Shown here piece by piece: positions 43,777-52,208 of a DNA stretch of 64,000 bases (positions are counted from its first letter, which is position 1; each line of letters opens with the position of its first letter). The notes under the pieces are model-generated. The model saw only the letters and a program-made list of their open reading frames with translations. It had not been told where the DNA came from and did not search any database. A program made the translations under genes and the position numbers. Source of the stretch: Bin87 sp965261195 (GTDB lineage: Bacteria; Chloroflexota; Dehalococcoidia; Lucifugimonadales; UBA3495); contig OZ253455.1 of assembly GCA_965261195.1 (NCBI GenBank), forward strand, positions 4,092,001 to 4,156,000, in the 5' to 3' direction.

Positions 43777-44625
43777 TCATAGAAGATCCGTCGCCCCGAC
43801 GTCTGCTCCCACGCCTAGGCGGATGAAACCTAACACCCCAAGTATCCAACCTTCCGTTTTAGCCCTTTTGCATTCTTCAGGAGATAGCTCAGGTTTGAAG
43901 TACTGATCGAGCAAGCCATTCCGATCCGCGTATGACAGCCACCCAGCAACACTGTAGGCATCGTGTTGGTGGTCCGTATTGCCCGGTGGGTCGAACCGCC
44001 CTTTCCACAGAGCAGGGTACACCTCGGCGACAACCGACTTGCCTTTCCAATTGTCCCACCCGTCGAAAGGCCAGAAATGGACTGTAGCCTCAGACTTCCT
44101 CAACTCCTCGCGGATGTGCCACAACCACGGAAGCCCGGCATGTGTGGAGGTTGCCACCGTGCCCTGGACTCCGAAATGAAACACCGACTTGGCCCCACCC
44201 GCGACCTTGTCCGTCAACCGTCGCCATCCGCTATCGCCATAGCGCTTCTTGGCCTTTTCCGTGTCCCTTATCGTGCTAACCCATTCCTCGTCTTTGTGGG
44301 TCGGCCAATACTCCCGGAAATCGGTCAAGAAATGATCCCAATCCCCCTCGCGCAGACCGTGTTTCTTGAAGTAGTCAATTGGAAACGAAAACGCATGGTC
44401 AATGCCCACCAGAGTTGGTTTGCTTTCTTTCTTGAGTAGATCCACCAACCATTCGGCAAGCTCCTTGCGGTGCCAGTTGCGTGTATGCTCGCAAGTTGGA
44501 AGGACCCTGTAGGGTGGGGCGTCGCCATCCGCACAGTAGACGACCAACCCAGGCGAACGCTTCAACGGTGTGTTCCCGCCAGAATAGTCAATGCCGATAA
44601 TTCGTTCGAATACTCTCTCTGCCAT
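43777..44625 (-). CDS. DUF429-like predicted nuclease-fold protein
   Basis: It has 282 residues from the ATG at 44625 (GGGAAGAG upstream). The start FERIIGIDYSGGNTPLKRSP and later LVGIDHAFSFPIDYFKKHGL show the two Asp-containing strands of an RNase H-like fold, as in DUF429 proteins. The C-terminal half has VVAEVYPALWKGRF and a DAYSVAGWLSYADRNG helix, also typical. Function is not established. The last residues run into the edge of IS1182 copy A, so the natural C-terminus may have been altered. Confidence 0.6.
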   Translation of the reverse strand: MAERVFERIIGIDYSGGNTPLKRSPGLVVYCADGDAPPYRVLPTCEHTRNWHRKELAEWLVDLLKKESKPTLVGIDHAFSFPIDYFKKHGLREGDWDHFLTDFREYWPTHKDEEWVSTIRDTEKAKKRYGDSGWRRLTDKVAGGAKSVFHFGVQGTVATSTHAGLPWLWHIREELRKSEATVHFWPFDGWDNWKGKSVVAEVYPALWKGRFDPPGNTDHQHDAYSVAGWLSYADRNGLLDQYFKPELSPEECKRAKTEGWILGVLGFIRLGVGADVGATDLL

Positions 44626-44675
44626 CACTCTTCCCTCAAAGGTCTTTCGGTCCTTTATCCGCCAGCCACGCCCGG

Positions 44676-44927
44676 TCATTCCGACGGCAGTATACCAAGC
44701 CGCATTGCGACCATGACGGCCTCCAGACGGCTGGACGCGCCCAGCTTCACGCGCAGGTTCTCGATGTGGTTACACGCCGTGTACGGGCCCACGCCCAATT
44801 CCTCGGCGATATAACGGGTCTCCCAGGCCAACGCCAGGTAGGACAATACCTGCCGTTCCCGCTCCGTCAGCCGTACCTCGCGCAGCCCGGCTCCGGCGCG
44901 CCAGCGCGGCTCGGGTCCGGCGTGCAA
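44676..44927 (-). pseudogene. LuxR-type response-regulator output domain, fragment
   Basis: The frame has a GerE/LuxR helix-turn-helix: VRLTERERQVLSYLALAWET, YIAEELGVGPYTACNHIENL and RVKLGASSRLEAVMVAMRLG. The receiver domain that normally precedes it is absent; instead the sequence merges near 44925 with the end of a histidine-kinase fragment. A deletion has joined two parts of a two-component pair. Confidence 0.7.
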
Positions 44928-45104
44928 CGTCGGCGGCCAGCGGCAGGCCCAAGCCTACCCCAAGAGCGCCGTCGCGAGTCGTGAGGTAGGGATTGAAAAT
45001 GCTGGTCAGTACGTTGTCCGAGATCCCGGTGCCGTTGTCGGAAACGACCACCGCCACCTCCTCACCTTGCAGGTAAGACGACACCAACAGCCTCGGTTCA
45101 TAAC
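44928..45104 (-). pseudogene. histidine-kinase ATPase domain, fragment
   Basis: The frame from the IS5-group element leftward reads YEPRLLVSSYLQGEEVAVVV, the G1 box SDNGTGI and the G2-like GVGLGLPLAADVAR, i.e. the end of a HATPase_c domain. Everything upstream was lost where the IS5-group element lies, and the downstream end merges with the LuxR fragment. Confidence 0.7.
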
Positions 45105-45106
45105 TA

Positions 45107-45913
45107 GGTTCTGTTGACATTTCATTATAATGGCTGTATGTCAAACATCAGATTATCACCAGAACAGTGGGCCAGGATGCTCGATTTCTTGCGTGGTTGC
45201 ACTGGCGTGTACGTTGGCCAGGAAGCGGATTGCCGGCGTTTTGTCGAGGCCGTCTTATGGATTAACCGCTCTGGGGCCCAATGGCGACTGCTGCCAGCCG
45301 AATACGGGAACTGGAACAGCGTCTACAAACGATTCGCCCGTTGGACTGACCAAGGCGTCTGGGCCCAAATGCATCAACATTGCTGCGACGACGCGGATCT
45401 GGAATACCTGATCATCGACAGCACGGTGGTCCGGGCGCACCCTTGCGCGGCGGGAGCTCCCCCAAAAAGGGTGGCCAGGCGGCCCAGGCCCTGGGCCGGA
45501 GCCGCGGCGGGTTCAGCACCAAGATTCACGTGAGCGTAGACGGCTTGGGCAACCCCTTGCGATTCATACTGACCGGGGGGCAACAGCACGACATCACCCA
45601 GGCGGAGGAGTTGATCGCCGGTTATGCTGGCGAGCACGTACTGGCCGACAAAGGGTACGATGCCCAGGAGTTTCGCCAGCACATCCTGGAACTGGGTATG
45701 ATGCCGGTCATTCCGCCCCGCTCGAACCGCAAGGCACCCGCCGACTATGACCGGCATCTGTACCGGGAGCGTCATCTGGTGGAATGCTTCATCAACAAGA
45801 TCAAGCACTATCGCCGGATCTTCTCCCGGTTTGAGAAGCTGGACACCAGATACCTGGGCTTCCTGCACTTCACCGCCGCTCTCATCTGGCTACGGTGAAA
45901 TGTCAACAGAACC
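45107..45913 (+). mobile_element. IS5-family element (IS427-like), apparently intact
   Basis: It is 807 bp with perfect inverted repeats GGTTCTGTTGACATTTCA at the left and TGAAATGTCAACAGAACC at the right, flanked by TA at 45105-45106 and 45914-45915. Two overlapping frames encode the transposase. The right flank is IS1182 copy B; the left flank is the kinase fragment. Confidence 0.92.
45138..45898 (+). CDS. IS5-family (IS427-like) transposase in two frames
   Basis: Frame 1 from the ATG at 45138 (MSNIRLSPEQWARMLDFLRG) covers the N-terminal domain and IIDSTVVRAHPCAAGAPPK. Frame 2 continues to 45898 with GRSRGGFSTKIHVSVDGLGN, VLADKGYDAQEFRQHI and RHLVECFINKIKHYRRIFSR. Together they give the DDE triad (IIDST, DKGYD, ECFINK). 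The overlap has CCCCCAAAAAGGG at about 45459-45471, a plausible programmed frameshift site as known for this group. Confidence 0.88.
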
Positions 45914-45915
45914 TA

Positions 45916-47790
45916 GAAAGCTGGCCGGAAACCCCGGTTGATTTGGCCAGCGGTTATACTCCGGGCAATCCAGGCTGGCGGAGCCGGGCAATGCGGGGAA
46001 AGCGTTCGGAGCAAGAGGGCCTCTGGGAAGCGGATCGGTTGTATCTGGACTACGTGGGCCAGGACACCTGCTACGGCTTGCTGGCCGCACTGCGGGGCCA
46101 GCTGTTCAGCGATGACGATTTCGCCGAGATCTACGGTCCGGACAATGGCCGGGACCGCGTGCCGCCCAGCCTGCTGCCCACGGCGCTGTTGCTGCAGACC
46201 TACGACAAGGTCAGCGACGCCGAGGTCCAGGCGAGGGCTGACTTCGACTTCCGGTGGAAGAGCCCGCCCTCGGCCACGACCGGGGGTGGCGTTGGGGATT
46301 GAGATTGAGGATAGACCCTTTGCCAGGAGCGCCCTGCAGCTGTTCCGGGCCCAGCTGATACTGCACGAGAAGGTGCGGGAGGTATTCGAGAGCAGCCGGC
46401 GCCTGGCTCGGCAGTCGGGCTACCTGAAAAAGCGTGGGATGCGGGTGGCGCTGGACACGACCTGCATCCTGGGACGGGGCGCGGTGCAGGACACCTGTAA
46501 TCTGCTGGCGGACGGGATTGTCAAACTGTTGCGGGCCCTGGCGGCCGTGGCGAGAATCGCGGTCGGGGAATGGGCCGAAGCCCAAGGATACGAGAAGTAC
46601 CTGGGCTCCAGCATCAAGGGCGAAGCGACGATTGACTGGTCGGACCGCAAAGCGCGGCGGAAGCTTTTGGGGGAGATAGTGGCTGACGCGGACCGGCTAC
46701 TGGAACTGTTGCGGCCGGCGTGGGTGGAATTGCCGGAGGACAGCGTCCAGCGGCAGAGCATAGTGGCTGGGGCGGAGTTGCTGGGACAGTTGCTGCTCCA
46801 GGACATCGAGCGCCAGAGTGGCGCTGGCGATGTTGATGACGGGGTGAGCCTCAGGGACGGGGTGAGCCGGGACCGGATGCCGTCGGTGCATGACCCGGAG
46901 CTGCGCCACGGGCACCAGGCGGCCATCGTGGTGGACACCGACCGCCAGCTGATCACGGCGGTGGACGTGTTGCCGGGCAACGCTCCGGACAATCTGGGGC
47001 ATTGGAACTGGTGGAGCAGAGCGAAGCGAGTACCGGCTCGGTGGTGGCGGAAGCCATGGGCGATGCGGCCTACGGTGATGGTGGCGCCCGCCAGACTTTC
47101 GCCGAGGCGGGACGGCAGCTGGTGGCCAAAGCGCCGGGCCGGCCCAACCGGAAACATTTTCCCAAGGATGACTTTCACCTTGACCTGGCGGCGGGCAGTT
47201 GCGCCGGTCCGGCGGGGCAGGTTACCCGCGCCATCGTGCCAGCGGGAAAGCGGACTGACCGCACGGGGCGCATCTACCGATTGCAAGCTTTCCAATTTGA
47301 TGAGGCGGTATGTTGGGTATGTCCACTGCGGTCCCAGTGCATCGCGGCCCAAGACAGGAAGGGACGACGGGTGCAAATCCATCCGCAGGAAGCCCTGCTG
47401 CAACAGGCCCGAGCATTGCAGCAGAGCCTGCCTACGACGAGTATCGAGCGCGACGGGTGGTGGCAGAGCACCGGTTGGCGCGGCTGGTCCAGCTGGGCAT
47501 CCGGCAGTCCCGCTACTTCGGGCGTGCCAGGACGAAGTTCCAGCTGTACCTGGCGGCCACGGTAGCCAACCTGACCCTGGTGTTGGGCAAAATCGGTCTG
47601 CCAGGCAGTACCGGTGGCGGCGCAGGCCACCGCGTCGTCCTCAATGATGTCCTCGTTGTGCTCGTCAATGCGGCGGCCAATTTCAGCGCTGCCCGGCTCG
47701 GACAACTATGGTCTGTGATTTTGCTCACGTCGGCTTTACGGCCGCAACTCCACTTCCAAATCAGGGCTTTCCGGCCCGGTTTATAGCCCC
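45916..47790 (+). pseudogene. IS1182-family transposase, decayed copy B
   Basis: The order is LASGYTPGNPGWRSRAMRGK and LLAALRGQLFSDDDFAEIYG at the start, MRVALDTTCILGRGAVQDT near 46440, MPSVHDPELRHGHQAAIVVD near 46880, VVAEAMGDAAYGDGGARQTF near 47040, and the C-terminal RYFGRARTKFQLYLAATVAN near 47510. Frame breaks occur near 46290, 46990 and 47440. Compared with copy A it lacks an internal segment before the IVVDTD motif. The upstream end is cut at the TA used by the IS5-group element. Confidence 0.8.
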
Positions 47791-47972
47791 AGATTGGTGA
47801 TCTGGCCGCTGATGCGCAGACGTTGAGCCCAGTTCTTGCTCACGCGCCCGTTTGTAGTCAAATGAACCCTAAGATATAATCCCCACGCCCCTCGGCCGTC
47901 ACCGTAACGTCCTGGTTGCGAGACAGTTCTAATGAATGCAGCAGATAAGGCTTTCGGTCGTTCCATGAACAC
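47781..47972 (-). pseudogene. tyrosine-recombinase (integrase) N-terminal fragment
   Basis: The frame MFMERPKALSAAFIRTVSQP, RYGDGRGAWGLYLRVHLTTN and RVSKNWAQRLRISGQITNLG matches the DUF4102-type N-terminal domain of phage or island integrases. It ends at a stop at 47781, before the catalytic domain, next to the end of IS1182 copy B. It hints that an integrated island once lay here. Confidence 0.6.
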
Positions 47973-47987
47973 CCTTCGTACAGCAGT

Positions 47988-49329
47988 TCAGAGTTGAGGG
48001 GAGGTGAGCAGTTGTCGGCAGGCGGTGAGGGGGTTGAGGCCTTGGGCCCGCCAGGCGCCGAAGAGGGAAGCCCGGGTCATCTTGCTAGCGGTGCCCCGTT
48101 CTGACCGGGCGCCGCCGCTGACCTTGCGGCTGACGACCAGATGTCGCCGGCTGCGTTGGGCGGCATTGTTGTCCGCTGGCACGTCCGGTTCGGCCACGAA
48201 GACGAACAGTTCCCCGTATCCAGTACGGGGCCGGCTCCTGATGTGGCGCTCGATGCGCCGGCACAGATTAGCTTGGGTTGCCGACGGGTCATCCAGGAAA
48301 GGCCGGCAGATGGTGAGCAACTGCCGTTCCAAAGCCAGTTGGGCGGTGCGGCGTTGTTTCTCTGCGGGATGGGTGCAGGCTTTAGCCCGGTCGTAAATCC
48401 CGCGGACGGCTTCGGCCCACCTGGTCAGTGGCGCGTCCTCTGGGTAGAGGGTTCGCAGGTCGTGGATGTCCCGCCGCAGCGTTGTTTGGGGCCATCATAA
48501 TGATGGTAGGCGGCGTAGAAATCGCAGACCAGCACGCTGGCAGCATCGCCCAGTACCTCATCCACCACGGCCTTGCTCCGGTTCCGCCGTAGGAAGTGGC
48601 GGTGGGTGGGGGTGCTGAAGGTCCAGACGTAGCCGTTGTTGCCATCCTGCCGCCAGCCCGTTTCGTCAGCATGGATCACTGGGCTGGCGCGGACCTGGGC
48701 CAGAATCCTGTCCACTGCGGTCTGAGCCCTTTGCGCGGTGCGATGCACCGTAGCCGTGATGGCTCCCACGCTGAAGCGCAGCCATGGACGGTACTCAGAT
48801 ACCATTGGATGGTGCCAATGGGCAGTCGGGCCTCTTCCCGCAGCGTGGCAATCCGGCTGATCAGGTTGACCCCCAGCCGCTGCTGGCCCAGGACCACGCT
48901 GTCCAGTTCCGCCGGAGGTGTGCAGCGCCGTCGGCAGGCCGGGCAAGTCCGAGCAATGTAGACGTGCTCGGTGACTTGCACCGGAACCACCGGCAGCTCG
49001 ATGACTTCCCGAGTGCGCTGGATCCAGCCGCCGGACCGGTGGGCGCCGCAATCGGGACAGTTCTCCATCACGTGCTCCACCCGATGGGTCGGTGTCATGC
49101 GCGGGCGGGCGAAGCCGTGGCGTCGCTGCTTTCTGGGCTGCTGCTGTGCCGGTGGCTGGCGGCCCGAACTGGGCTTGAGGCCGGGCATTCGGGGTGGGCC
49201 ACCCGATTTGGCTTGGCCTTCCAGTTCGGCAATCCGCCGCTGCAACCGCTCAATCACCGCCTGTAACTCGGCGATGATGGCAATGAGAACATCGCGGTCG
49301 ACGGTGGTGAGGTCAGTTTCAGTATCCAT
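47988..49329 (-). pseudogene. IS66-family transposase copy 4, frameshifted
   Basis: It belongs to the same subfamily as copy 1: start MDTETDLTTVDRDVLIAII at 49329, Cys motifs ENCPDCGAH and RTCPACRRRC, then SPVIHADETGWRQDGNNGYV and VCDFYAAYHHYDGPKQRCG. The frame changes near 48760 and again near 48470, where the segment after QRC is shortened. The C-terminal frame (47988-48332) carries a 24-bp insert, reading RHIR, SRPRTGYG, ELFVFVAEPD, and ends PADNNAAQRSRRHLVVSRKV. Not functional. Confidence 0.83.
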
Positions 49330-49418
49330 GCCCTGTATATGACATAACCACCGCCACCCGTGCCAGCGTTCGGCAACCCGCCTTCGGCCAATTCACCTCA
49401 CCAAGTCTGAACTGTTAC
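47990..49418 (-). mobile_element. IS66-family element, copy 4 (decayed)
   Basis: The right end CTGAACTGTTAC finishes at 49418. The left end is degenerate (CAGCAGTTCAGAGTTG in place of GTAACTGTTCAGGGTTG, about 47977-47992), so the exact boundary is uncertain. Only 13 bp separate it from copy 5. Confidence 0.75.
48213..48236 (-). repeat. 24-bp palindromic insert, site 2 (in IS66 copy 4)
   Basis: The minus strand begins AGCCGGCCCCGTACTGG and ends ATACGGG. CCCCGTA and TACGGGG make a 7-bp stem. Removing it restores HIRELFVFVAEP, matching RHVKELFVFVAEP of the other copies. Relative to the coding strand it is in the opposite orientation to site 5. Confidence 0.9.
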
Positions 49419-49431
49419 TGCCACAACCACA

Positions 49432-50862
49432 GTAACTGTTCAGGGTTGAGGGGAAGTGAGTAATTGTCGGCAGGCGGTGAGGGGGTTCAAGCCCTGGGCC
49501 CGCCAGGTGCCGAAGATTGACGCCAGCGTCATCTTGGTTGCAGTGCCCTGGTTTGAGCGCGTGCCACCACTGATCTTCCGGCTGACCACTACCGGGCGCA
49601 GGCTGCGTTCGGCGGCGTTATTGTCCGGCGGCGCTGCCGGTTCAGCCACGAAGACGAAGAGCTCTTTGACATGGCGTTCAATGCGTCGGCATAGCTTGGC
49701 CTGGGTTGCCGATGGGTCATCCAGGTAGGGTCGGCAGAGGGCCATCAGGCGGCGTTCCAGGGCCAGTTGGGCGGTGCGCCGCTGCTGCCCCGACGGGTGG
49801 GTGAAGGCCTTGGCCTGGACATAGAGACGGTGTACGGCGTCGGCCCACTGTGCCAGTGGCGCGTCATCAGGGTAGAGAGTGCGCCGGTCGTGGATGTCCC
49901 GCAGCAGGTGAGCCCAGCAGCGTTGCTTGGGACCGTCGTAGTGGTGGTAGGCGGCGTAGAAATCGCTGACCAGCACACCGGAGAACTCCTCGCCCAGGAC
50001 TTCATCCACCACCGCCTTGCCCCGCCCCCGTCGCAGGAAGTACCGCTCGGTGGGAGTGCTGAAGGTCCAGACGTAGCCGTTGTTGCCGTTCTCCCGCCAA
50101 CCGGTCTCATCGGCATGAACCACCGGACTGCCTCGGATCCGTTCCACGATATCGGCCATCACAACGTGAGCCTGCTGAGCCACCCGCTGCGTGGCGTCCG
50201 CGATGGCCCCCGCACTGAGGTGCAGCCCATGCACGGCGCCCAGGTACCACTGGATGGTGCGGAAGGGCAGCCGGGCCTCTTCCCTAAGCGCGGCAATCAG
50301 ACTCATTACATTGACCCCCAGACGCTGCCGCCCCAGCGCCACGCCGTCCAGTTGTGACGATGGTACACAGCGGCGTCGGCAGCCCGGGCAGGTGCGGGCG
50401 ATGTAAGCGTGCTCGGTAATCTGCACCGGAACTTGGGGCAAGTCAATGACTTCCCGAGTGCGCTGGGTCCAGCCGCCGGCCAGCTGAGTCCCGCAGTCGG
50501 GGCACTGTTCCAACGCGTGCTCCACTCGCTGGGTGGGCGTCATGCGGGTGCGGGCAAAACCGTGGGGACGGCGCTGGCGTGGCCCTTTGGGCTGGGCCGG
50601 TTTCCGCTCGGCTTTGGGCTTCAGACCGGGCATCCGACCCGAGCCGCTTGGCTTGGCCGGCCCTTCCAATTGGCCAATCCGTTTCTCCAACCGCTCGATG
50701 ATCGCCTGTTGCCGGACGATAATGGCAATCAGGGCATCCCGGTCGGCAGTCTTGAGGTCAATTTCCGTATCCACACCCACTATATGACACAACCACCACC
50801 GGCAGCGCAAGGCTCCCAGAACCCCTATCGGCCAATCCACCTCACCAACTCTGAACAGTTAC
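49432..50862 (-). mobile_element. IS66-family element, copy 5
   Basis: It is 1431 bp with clean ends GTAACTGTTCAGGG and CTGAACAGTTAC. The flanks CAACCACA and CGGTACCC do not match, and the right side truncates a chromosomal gene. It probably arose by recombination between IS66 copies with loss of the sequence between. Confidence 0.88.
49440..50774 (-). CDS. IS66-family transposase (TnpC type)
   Basis: This intact frame of 444 residues probably starts at the GTG at 50774 (VDTEIDLKTADRDALIAIIV), where copies 2 and 3 have ATG. All motifs are present: EQCPDCGT, RTCPGCRRRC, HADETGWRENGNNGYV, VSDFYAAYHHYDGPKQRCW and PDNNAAERSLRPVV. It differs slightly around LHLSAGAIADATQRVAQQAH. Confidence 0.88.
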   Translation of the reverse strand: MDTEIDLKTADRDALIAIIVRQQAIIERLEKRIGQLEGPAKPSGSGRMPGLKPKAERKPAQPKGPRQRRPHGFARTRMTPTQRVEHALEQCPDCGTQLAGGWTQRTREVIDLPQVPVQITEHAYIARTCPGCRRRCVPSSQLDGVALGRQRLGVNVMSLIAALREEARLPFRTIQWYLGAVHGLHLSAGAIADATQRVAQQAHVVMADIVERIRGSPVVHADETGWRENGNNGYVWTFSTPTERYFLRRGRGKAVVDEVLGEEFSGVLVSDFYAAYHHYDGPKQRCWAHLLRDIHDRRTLYPDDAPLAQWADAVHRLYVQAKAFTHPSGQQRRTAQLALERRLMALCRPYLDDPSATQAKLCRRIERHVKELFVFVAEPAAPPDNNAAERSLRPVVVSRKISGGTRSNQGTATKMTLASIFGTWRAQGLNPLTACRQLLTSPQP

Positions 50863-51229
50863 CGGTACCCGAGTCAGCTGCGTCCAGTTCCCCATAGTAG
50901 GTTAGACTATTCAACGCAATTTCCCAATGCGAATTGAGATTTGTTCGATCCTCAAAAGGCAATCCCTGCGTCGTCTGCAACGCTAACGGGAGGGCAATCG
51001 CCCACTCTCGCTCACACGGCGAGCCACTCTTCGCTCGTTCGTCCGTAGTGCACGCATACAACTCAGCTACTGTCCACCGCTCCCCTGTCGTCATCGGCGC
51101 CGATGACCTTACAGCAAATTGACTTACCCGCCTTTCCTCCTCAACCGCATCATTCGCCCATGAATTACACGCCCACACCAACCCGACCACTCCCGCAATT
51201 CCCAACACCCACTTCCAGCCCGTCGTCAT
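50863..51229 (-). pseudogene. small exported protein gene truncated by IS66 copy 5
   Basis: The frame starts at the ATG at 51229 (MTTGWKWVLGIAGVVGLVWA) behind AAGGGGG and has a signal-anchor helix, then charged sequence with Cys pairs (YACTTDERAKSGSPCEREW). After about 122 codons it runs into the IS66 end. The missing 3' end is not visible beyond copy 4. Family not recognised. Confidence 0.55.
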
Positions 51230-51394
51230 CAGAGTGCCCCCTTGTGGCAAGGATTTGGCCTCTCTACCACAAGCTGCCGATCCCATGCGCAGGCCCCAAG
51301 GGGACATGGTTTGACCATGCCCTTGCGCAAAGCCTGCAAGGAAAAACTAGGGGAATCCGACACTCGTGGTAGGGTGGCACCATCATAGCCGGGT
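51230..51394. other. intergenic, nothing recognised
   Basis: This 165-bp stretch lies upstream of the truncated exported-protein gene. It may hold that gene's promoter; no clear -35/-10 pair was found. Confidence 0.3.
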
Positions 51395-51402
51395 CTATAT
51401 CC

Positions 51403-51630
51403 ACAGGGCAATCGCGTCTTGCGGTAAATGGTATAGTCCCTCCCGCTCTACATTCCATTTAGTGATACGGTGCTCGGGCTGTAACCGCTTTGCCGCGGCT
51501 GGAAGCCGAGGTTACTAACCAAACTATCGCCGGCCAACCGTACAAAGAGTCTTTTGGGATAAGAATCATCGGCAGAAAAACTCAAACAGCGACGATGTTG
51601 TGTGGCTCAATTTAGACGCGATTGCCCTGT
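51403..51630. mobile_element. 228-bp MITE of a second family
   Basis: The terminal inverted repeats ACAGGGCAATCGCGTCT and AGACGCGATTGCCCTGT are perfect over 17 bp. An 8-bp duplication CTATATCC flanks it (51395-51402 and 51631-51638). The interior has no open frame of note. It is unrelated to the IS66-type MITEs, and no autonomous parent with these ends is present in the window. Confidence 0.85.
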
Positions 51631-51639
51631 CTATATCCA

Positions 51640-51753
51640 GTAACTGTTCACGTTTGAGGTGACGGCAACGGTTTGCTTTGGACATTCCGTGCTTGGCTGC
51701 CCCTCCACAATAGGCCGAATAGTCGGCAGATCCCCGCAACTCTGAACAGTTAC
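51640..51753. mobile_element. IS66-derived MITE, copy 3
   Basis: This 114-bp element is close to MITE copy 1 in sequence, with ends GTAACTGTTCACG and CTGAACAGTTAC. Its perfect 8-bp duplication is TATATCCA (51632-51639 and 51754-51761). It inserted into the right-hand target duplication of the 228-bp MITE, so the nesting order is clear. Confidence 0.88.
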
Positions 51754-51829
51754 TATATCCACCGTCAATTTAGCCCTTCAATTTCAAAGTGATACACTAT
51801 CTAGATTCTTCTTCCCAGCATCAGCCGCC

Positions 51830-52078
51830 TTACTGGTGTTGGTCAGGCCACTTGCCAAACATACCAACCCAGGAGAACACCGCTACACCTACCACTGCCA
51901 TCAGCGCGCCACCATAGACAAAGCCAGAGAATAGATTACAGCGCGTTTCAGCCGCCGGAAACTGCTCCAACGCCGCGGGGCAATCTACCCACTGCGAGGC
52001 CGCTGTACCGATTACCACCAGCAACATTCCCACGAGGAACACTCCCGCGAACCCGACGAAAGTGGCTGTTGTTTTCAT
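51830..52078 (-). CDS. small two-span membrane protein
   Basis: It has 82 residues from the ATG at 52078, which has AAGGAGG about 10 nt upstream; the longer frame to 52141 is unlikely. Helices TFVGFAGVFLVGMLLVVIGT and VYGGALMAVVGVAVFSWVGM flank a loop with two Cys (WVDCPAALEQF and ETRCNL). Function unknown. Confidence 0.6.
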   Translation of the reverse strand: MKTTATFVGFAGVFLVGMLLVVIGTAASQWVDCPAALEQFPAAETRCNLFSGFVYGGALMAVVGVAVFSWVGMFGKWPDQHQ

Positions 52079-52208
52079 GTACTTTCGTCCTCCTTCGTCC
52101 GCGTGGACTCCGCTCCTCTCCCCTATCATACCATCCCGCAAACGTCAGGGGCGACGCGTTGCGCCGCCCCTGTATCATCTAATCGGGCAGTGCGCCCGGA
52201 CACCGCCG

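Noticed and set aside
44676..45144. A single kinase-LuxR hybrid gene
   Set aside because: The parts are in different frames around 44925 and both lack essential domains.
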